In this document: in pieces, positions 58,058 through 64,000 of the stretch
Layout of the letters: the number at the start of each line of letters is the position of its first letter
Numbering within the stretch: the stretch's first letter is position 1
Origin: Kuschelorhynchus macadamiae
Taxonomy: Eukaryota; Arthropoda; Insecta; Coleoptera; Curculionidae
Assembly: GCA_030620095.1 (NCBI GenBank)
Contig: JAUTXW010000211.1
Span: 112,916-176,915, forward strand
DNA: 64,000 nt
Direction of reading: 5' to 3'
Made by a program: the position numbers and the translations under genes
Notes under the pieces: model-generated
The model's input: only the letters and a program-made list of their open reading frames with translations
What the model was told of the DNA's origin: nothing
The model's database searches: none

Positions 58058-60346
58058 CAGTGGCGGCTATTCAGGTGAAGTAGGTGAAGTGCTACTTCAC
58101 CAGAAAAAATAAACAAACAAACATCTAACTACATTTATTATATATCTCTTAAAATTTAAGTTTTTATATTCATTTATTCACCTAATTGGCAAAAAAGTAA
58201 ACTGTACATCTCGAATAAATATTTTACTTGACCGTTGTCTTTTTAAAACTTTCAATCGAACTTTATTATAACAACTATAACAGTGGCGCAAACCGCTTCG
58301 ACTTTGCTGGAGGTGCTATGTTTAGTTTAGGATTTTCCTACTACGTTGCCATGACAACGCGTTGGCGATGACATCGAGCACACGGAAGAATAATGTTAAC
58401 CAGCGCCATACAACGCTCTCGGTGAAGACTCGGCGGAGCATTTAAAATGCGAATTAATGCTAAAAACATTTCTAAAAAATCAAAGCACTATAGATGACAA
58501 TTTAAAAGAAAATACTAAACTATATAAAATACATTTTAACGAAAACGTCCGATTAAATAGACTATTTATGTGCTTGGTAATTGACGCAGTTTTGTACCTT
58601 GCAAAACAAGAGTTAGTCTTTCGCGGCCATGATGAGAGCAGTCATAAAATAGGAGGAATTTTAAAAAGCTTTTAGGTTTATTAATATCGAGAAGTTCCCA
58701 AGAACTAAAAGATCAACACGAAAAAATTAAAAATGTTTTTACTGGTGACTCGAAAACTATTCAAAACGAAATAATTGAATGTATTTCTGATTATTTAAAT
58801 GATCACCTAAAAAATGAAATAATTAACACACAGTTTTTTACTGTGCAAGTGGATGACACCACTGATATTACGCAAACCTCCCAGTGCTCCATAATTTTAA
58901 GATACGTTAATTCAGAAGGTTCAGTAGTCGACAGATCCTTAGGATTTTGTAATGTCAGCTCCGATAGAACGTCGCAGAATTTATGTTTTCTATTGGATCA
59001 AATTTTGGACCAATTTGACTATAAACATAAATTAATAGGGCAATGTTACGATGACGCAAGTGTGATGTCTGGCTATCTAAATGGTCTTCAAAAAAAAAAA
59101 AGCGCCGCAGGCTGTATTTTTCCATTGTCTTAATCTTATGATGCAGCAAAGTTTAACAATATTTCTAAATGTCGAATTTTTTTTGCAAGTCTTAGTGGTA
59201 TTCCCTCATTTTTTCATCACTCAGCTAAACGAACGTATGCTTTTACATCTGCATCTACGAGGCGTATACCAACAATTACAGAAACTCGAAAATTCGAAGT
59301 TAGTAAATATGATTGTTCAAGACTGGAATAAATTAAAAGACGTCTTTGAATTTATTACAAACTGTGACAAATCTGATGAAAAATCAATCCGGCTTGCGAG
59401 AGGATTTTTAGGTGAGATGAACGATTTTGAACTCACGTTTCTGGCATTAGTGTTTAATGACATTTTTTCAATCACGGACATACTATTTGCGTTCCTAAAA
59501 AAAAATCGCTTGACATTCATTTTTGCATATCCAATATTAAACGCTGTCGTGAGGCGCTCCGCAAAAAAAGAAATGACCATTTTTTTAATACCATGTTTGA
59601 TAAAGCAAATTCTATTACAGAAATAAATCATTACAAACGTGAGCTTACTAAGCTTTCACCTGAAGAAATTAGGGCTAAGTATAGAACCCTTTTTTATGAA
59701 ATATTGGCCCATATTTTAACGGAAATGACACTAAGCTTTCAATACTGTGAAAAACTTACATTTTTATGTTTAGCAGATTCTGCTAAATTTTCCGAATATA
59801 GTTTAAATTTTCCGACTGACCCTGAAATTTGTTACAGTTATATGGGGAAATATTTTCAAAAAGTCAATGACTTAAAAATGAGCTTGGTCTAATTTTTGCC
59901 AGTCACAGTAATTGGAATATATCGCTGCAAGAGTAAGTGAAAAAAATTAATGAAAATAAAAATATTTTAACCAAAGCATATAAAGTGTTTCCCTTATTTT
60001 GACAATACCGTCGACAAGTGCTTCAGTGGAAAGAATTTTTTCTTGCCTCAAACGTGTAAAAACTTAATTAAGAAATATAATATCTCAAGAAAGACTTCTC
60101 TAGGCAATATTTCAATTCAAAAGGAATTTCTGAAGCAGATTAGGGCAACTCATCCATTTTATGAGGATGGTATAAATAAATTTGCTGCTATGAAGGATAG
60201 AAAAATTGATTTATACAAAATTTAGGTAAGTCGTAAAAAAATATTCTACCCCTTCCACATATAAAAAAAATTCTAGAAAAAAATTATTGCGAAATTTCTT
60301 GCTTCATTTGAACTTCACTTACTTTTTCAACCGCGAGCCGACACTG
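58058..60346 (+). mobile_element. hAT transposon, 2289 bp, perfect 8-bp TSD
   Basis: tcatgtgt lies directly outside both ends (58050-58057 and 60347-60354). Terminal inverted repeat cagtggcggct / agccgacactg (one mismatch). Subterminal aggtgaagtaggtgaagtgc and its inverse-like cttcatttgaacttcactta are transposase-site candidates. It contains a decayed transposase gene on the + strand. Confidence 0.93.
58457..60225 (+). pseudogene. hAT transposase (ZMYM1/DUF4371-type), frameshifted
   Basis: From N to C: FLKNQSTIDDNLKENTKLYK, ELVFRGHDESSHKIGG (58457-58675), a frameshift, FFTVQVDDTTDITQTSQCSI (catalytic Asp region) and GQCYDDASVMSGYLNGLQ (58843-59090). Frame is lost at a run of A (59091-59102), then KAPQAVFFHCLNLMMQQS. 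59593-59892 reads FYEILAHILTEMTLSFQ. The C-terminal dimerisation region at about 60003-60225 is TIPSTSASVERIFSCLKR split over two frames, then HPFYEDGINKFAAMKDRKID. The RW/E region is poorly preserved. At least four breaks; inactive. Confidence 0.85.
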
Positions 60347-60489
60347 TCATGTGTACTACTTGGACATCCAATACTTATTCTCGATCACACCATTCCCCTA
60401 TTACTTTTTCTGTATGTTCCACTAATATCTTCGTAATATGATTTAACGCATATTGCCAAACTATTTCTATTTCTACTTGCTAGAGTTAG

Positions 60490-61262
60490 GACCATCACCT
60501 ACATGTTTTTCATAATAGGATTTGGCCCCAGCACATCAATTCTATTGTGTTATCCTGGCAATGATATCACGTAATATTTTATCTACGACGTATATATTGT
60601 TTTTTTTTTGGGGATTTTGCTGTTGATAGGAATTCCGATTTAACCAAATTTTATTAAACTGGAACAAATCCTGTTTTAGAATCGGCATACAAAATAAGGA
60701 ACCAACCGCTTTCCCGAACCACATCTCTCTTTCCTTTTGATGCTTTTTACACAGGTTCATCTTGCCAGGATTTTGAACTACTCCCATTCAAAAATATCCA
60801 CGTTTCGTCTAAAAATATCACTTTCCTAATCTGTAATTATCCGTATATTCCTTTAAAAATTGAACACTTGGCTGCTCATATAAAAATATTAGATTACAAT
60901 CTTTTTTATAGTGAAAACCTAACTAATTTAATAATTTTGACAACGCTTCGGGTCTGATTTCCAAAATACCTCCCTTTTTAAGAGTTTCTTTTAAAACTTG
61001 AAGAGTTACATGTTTTTGACCTATATAAATCGTAAATCACATTTCGAACATACATTTTCATAACTCTCAAATCTGCAGTTTCTGGCTGTCTTCGTTTAGA
61101 GTTTTTAGCAGTATTCGGCATTATATTGTGCTTATTTTCATACCCAATTTTCTGCACTGTCTTTAAACTGATTCCCAGGGCTTTCGCTACCGTTTCCTGA
61201 ATATTAGGTGCACTTACTCTTTCATTCTTGAAATAGTTTATCAGATTAAGACCAAAAAGCTA
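60490..61262 (-). pseudogene. Tc1/IS630-like transposase relic
   Basis: - strand, 61262 downward: NYFKNERVSAPNIQETVAKA LGISLKTVQKIG (helix-turn-helix), then VRNVIYDLY. At 60835-60760 it reads KVIFLDETWIFLNGSSSKSW QDEP, where the first catalytic Asp of the DDE core is in FLDETW. At about 60700-60670 it reads GWFLILYADSKTGFVP. Several stops. The second DDE motif (DNAPYH-type) is not found before the sequence ends. No terminal repeats located. Confidence 0.7.
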
Positions 61263-62151
61263 GAAAATTGGTTTTTATTATTCATACTGTCACTTTAACT
61301 TATCAAAGTTACAAAACTGTAATCGGTAATCAAAACGAGGCAGGTAAGTATAAACTTTTTAAAATCGCTAAAAATTATAGATCTATTCTCTTGTTGCACG
61401 TAAAAATTGCGTTTTCTATCTTATTTATCTTCAGGATTTTATTGAGAGGGTATAATTAAGCAGATTGAAATAAAACTAAACTTAATAAGTTTGTCGGTGA
61501 TTAATTGATAGACCCCCACGAATAAGACCAGATTCGACTGTATCACAATTTTTCTAATTTAAACAATCCAAAATCAATATTTTTGTATTAATTATAGCTA
61601 GAACTTCTATTGGAACGTATTTGGAAATTTTCTTAAACCTATTTGTGGAAAGTTTTCAGGAATGTTTCAGTGTCCGTAAGTAGTTTTCTATTATTTCTAT
61701 ATTTACCATAATCTTATATTTTAAAAATTATTTATAGAATCACTGAAGATTGTGAACGCTTCCATTAAGAACAAAAAGTTTACTTTTTATACTATTGGAT
61801 CATCCCACTACCTCAAACAATATATTAAATATTATATATAGCCACGAATCTTGCTATTTATATATTTGTATTTTTCTTGGTTTAAGGTCAGTTGGTATAT
61901 TAACTTAATAAATTATAAAAATTACTGCCAAACATGTATTTATTTCCCTGATGACGTTTCAGCCATAGTTTTGGTTTTTTGAAATCTAAAATAGTTTATA
62001 GACATTTAGGCCCGACAGTACATAAAATTGTTTCAAATAATCTTATCCTAGAACGTAAAGTCAGTATCCCAGACAAAGGTATCGGGAACACAACAGACTT
62101 TTAAAATCAAAATGAACATAACATATTTTTTTCTTAAATATTTACAGCTAC
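61263..62151. other. unassigned AT-rich DNA
   Basis: No gene recognised; the 63-codon ORF at 61268 has no support. Confidence 0.4.
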
Positions 62152-62387
62152 ATGTTAACCAGGGCCGGCCCGAGGAGCTGGCGCGCCCCAGGCCTACAAA
62201 AAATTGGCGACCCCGGTTTTTCGTAATTAACTCAATCGAAAATAATGTAATTTTTGGGAACTAGTGTATTTAAGTAAGTTTTAACATAACATTTTATCAA
62301 CTATAAAAATAATTAACTATACTATTTAAAGGAATTTTTCTCGCCGGGACTTCTGCAAGGCAAACTGCTTAATAGGCTCACTGAAAT

Positions 62388-62740
62388 CTATAGAAGTTCA
62401 TTCTCTATAGCGGTCATTCCAAGGGAAGTTAACCGCTCTTGGCCCATTAATGATCTTAGGTAACTTTTAATTAACTTTAATTTGCTGAAGCTGCGTTCTC
62501 CACCAGCCACAGTCACTGGAATTGTTAAAAGGATGCGCAAACTAATCCAAACATTCGGCATAGTCTCATACAAATTTTCTTTAAGTAAATGGTTTAGAAC
62601 TTGCAATGATGTTTTACAACTAGTATCTTTGATGCAAGCTTTCAGGTAAAATAGTTCATCACATAGTTGTCTCACGTCGATCTCACGCTCTTCTGGAGTT
62701 GTCAAAATATCACAAAGGGTATTACACTATCCTTGTAGGA
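62388..62740 (-). pseudogene. hAT transposase C-terminal (dimerisation) fragment
   Basis: ORF of 105 codons: NVWISLRILLTIPVTVAGGE followed by RSFSKLKLIKSYLRSLMGQE, RLTSLGMTAIENELL. This is the conserved hAT C-terminal 'LP-T-A--ERSFS-LK-IK--LRS-M-QERL' region. The N-terminal and DDE core are absent, so it cannot transpose itself. It belongs to a different hAT lineage from 58058-60346. Confidence 0.88.
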
Positions 62741-63298
62741 TGACCTGATCATCGCAAATGTTTTGCATGTCATAGAGCAAAGACCATTTATTATGTCGTT
62801 TCCGGTTAAACCGGAAGTAAAATTTAAAAACTGAATACAAAAATATTTCATAAAATCTCAGCCATCAAGTACTCTTATAATATACAGAGTGAATATTTTT
62901 TCAAAAATTCGTTTTCTAAAATATTTTTTATTCGTCCTTCAATTGTTTTTTTGCTGTTATAACCGATAACCCGGAAAAAACTGCATAAGTTAGGTGTTTG
63001 AATTTTAATTTTAGCAAACCCATAACGGAATAAAAATTGAGTGGCTCGCTCAACCTCAAACAAATACTAGAAATAATAATAGGTGACAACTAGTATCGTA
63101 TTGAATTAGCACAAGCAAGAATAAACAAAAACGCTCACCCTCAGCTCGCATGTTCTAGCACGCATCCTTCTTGAAGTTAGGTAGGTATCGAAATCTCCTT
63201 GTTGTGTATGTATGCTATTGGTTGAACTATACTAGAACTGAATAAATGAAATACTTCGTAAATATCGTCATAAATGACTCTCTCTTTGGATGTGCCCG

Positions 63299-63346
63299 GC
63301 GCCCTCTAATAGTGGCGCCCCCTAATAGTGGCGCCCCCTAATAGTG
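63299..63346. repeat. 16-bp minisatellite, three units, in hAT end
   Basis: gcgccccctaatagtg repeated at 63299, 63315 and 63331, the first with one change (ct for cc). It lies just inside the terminal inverted repeat. Confidence 0.95.
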
Positions 63347-63393
63347 GCGGCCCAGGCCGTGGCCTGGCTGGCCTGGCCGTCCCTGATGTTAAC

Positions 63394-64000
63394 GCTTTGG
63401 ACAAAAGAGTGTTGTGCTATGGGAGCCTCAATATCTAGTGGTTGCGCAGGTAGTGATGGAGGATCTTGAATAAAATGTTTTGGATGGCATGGGATTCGAT
63501 ATTATATAATATCATCAAAGCCTACAATTTATAATTGAAATAGAACAAAAAAATCAGATTAATTTCCTAGATCTAACATTACACCAATAATAGGAGAAAA
63601 CATAAAAACAAAATGGTATACGAAACCAACATGGTCCTCTCGATATATAAATTTTAACTCTCCCAATGTCTCAAAAAAAAATCAGTAATTATAGGTTTAG
63701 CAGATCGAGCAATTCAGCTTTCTGACCCTGAATATAGGGAAAATACTATTGCAAAAGCAAAGGAGGCATTAGAGTTCACCACCACCCACCAAAATTAATT
63801 AACAAAATATTTAAAAGCAGAATCCATAAATATTATAACTCATCAACTTGTTCAAAAAAACTTAGGGCACAGACTGCTCGGTACATTTCTCTTCCTTTCG
63901 TAAATGGTTAAGCTCAAAAATTTCAAAAATTCTTTAAAAAATTTAACATACAAACTTGCCACAAATGTTTCAATTTAACCTCGAAATATTTTAGCAAACT
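63394..64000 (+). pseudogene. Penelope-like RT C-terminal fragment, runs off the window
   Basis: From about 63510: FTIEIEQNKQINFLDLTL, TKWYTKPTWSSRYINFNS, IIGLADRAIQLSDPEYRENT, then after a stop INKIFKSRIHKYYNSST ... SLPFVNG. The same order and wording as in 21000-22584 on the opposite strand, so this is a second member of that family. A deletion or shift near 63450-63500 removes the YVDD block. Confidence 0.75.

Larger units (their letters stand above)
62160..63385 (-). mobile_element. internally deleted hAT element, 1226 bp, perfect 8-bp TSD
   Basis: atgttaac flanks it at 62152-62159 and 63386-63393. Ends cagggccggcccgagg and (complement) cagggacggccaggcc. It retains only the C-terminal transposase part plus GC-rich ends, against an AT-rich background. 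Confidence 0.93.

Noticed and set aside
61268..61459. 63-codon ORF overlapping the gap after the Tc1-like relic
   Set aside because: No domain and no context; chance open frame.

Overview
This is a gene-poor, AT-rich eukaryotic window, almost certainly insect nuclear DNA. A beetle is a guess from the transposon mix, not something I can prove. The evidence for eukaryote is one intron-containing gene with GT-AG junctions and an AATAAA signal, together with BEL/Pao, Penelope-like, several LINE, hAT, Tc1-like and Crypton relics. There is no prokaryotic gene organisation. Only one host gene looks intact: a three-exon TMEM205-type (DUF4149) membrane protein gene at 46805-49132 on the + strand. A second non-transposon-like coding sequence, a broken copy of a multicopy arthropod family of unknown function, lies at about 35737-36990 (-).

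The dominant component is one family of long AT-rich 'mosaic' repeats, about 14 kb in total. Copies lie at 240-2665, 4557-5930, 6965-7502, 11665-14870, 15290-15390, 16028-16785, 16786-19215, 28467-28560, 37198-38217, 42030-42375, 44736-46060, 50211-50425 and 54385-56625. Each copy is an array of roughly 120-170 bp units headed by paired ATGGCGG motifs. A spacer module carries a (GTCT/GTCG)n run, and the ends read acttccctcgt...acgagggaagt. They have no credible coding capacity and resemble non-autonomous Helitron-like (mini-me/DINE-type) elements.

Layout from left to right: 1-20.6 kb is mosaic repeats, a LINE scrap, a Penelope-derived segment, a decayed Crypton tyrosine recombinase inserted inside a mosaic repeat, and two very long (TA)n tracts. 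21-28 kb is a Penelope-like element next to a BEL/Pao element. The BEL element has a tRNA-Tyr-type primer binding site and one LTR, and is internally deleted; it sits between TA tracts. 28.7-34.4 kb is a three-level nest: a roughly 255 bp satellite was split by an I-type LINE flanked by a 13-bp duplication, and that LINE was split by a jockey-like LINE. 35.7-46 kb holds the unknown-family pseudogene, two hAT miniature elements, restriction-like-endonuclease LINE fragments associated with TAA repeats, and a diverged second copy of the 9.8-11.7 kb segment. 46.8-49.3 kb is TMEM205. 49.7-54 kb holds a mariner-type MITE and three more LINE fragments. 54-57 kb is a mosaic repeat and a tRNA-like relic. 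57-64 kb is a long-inverted-repeat element, two hAT elements with perfect 8-bp duplications, a Tc1-like relic and a Penelope fragment cut off by the window end.

The genes do not form a pathway. The interest is in the layered insertion history, in the regulatory-motif load of the mosaic repeat, and in a few recognisable relics (Crypton, unknown arthropod family). I saw no CRISPR array, rRNA or operon.
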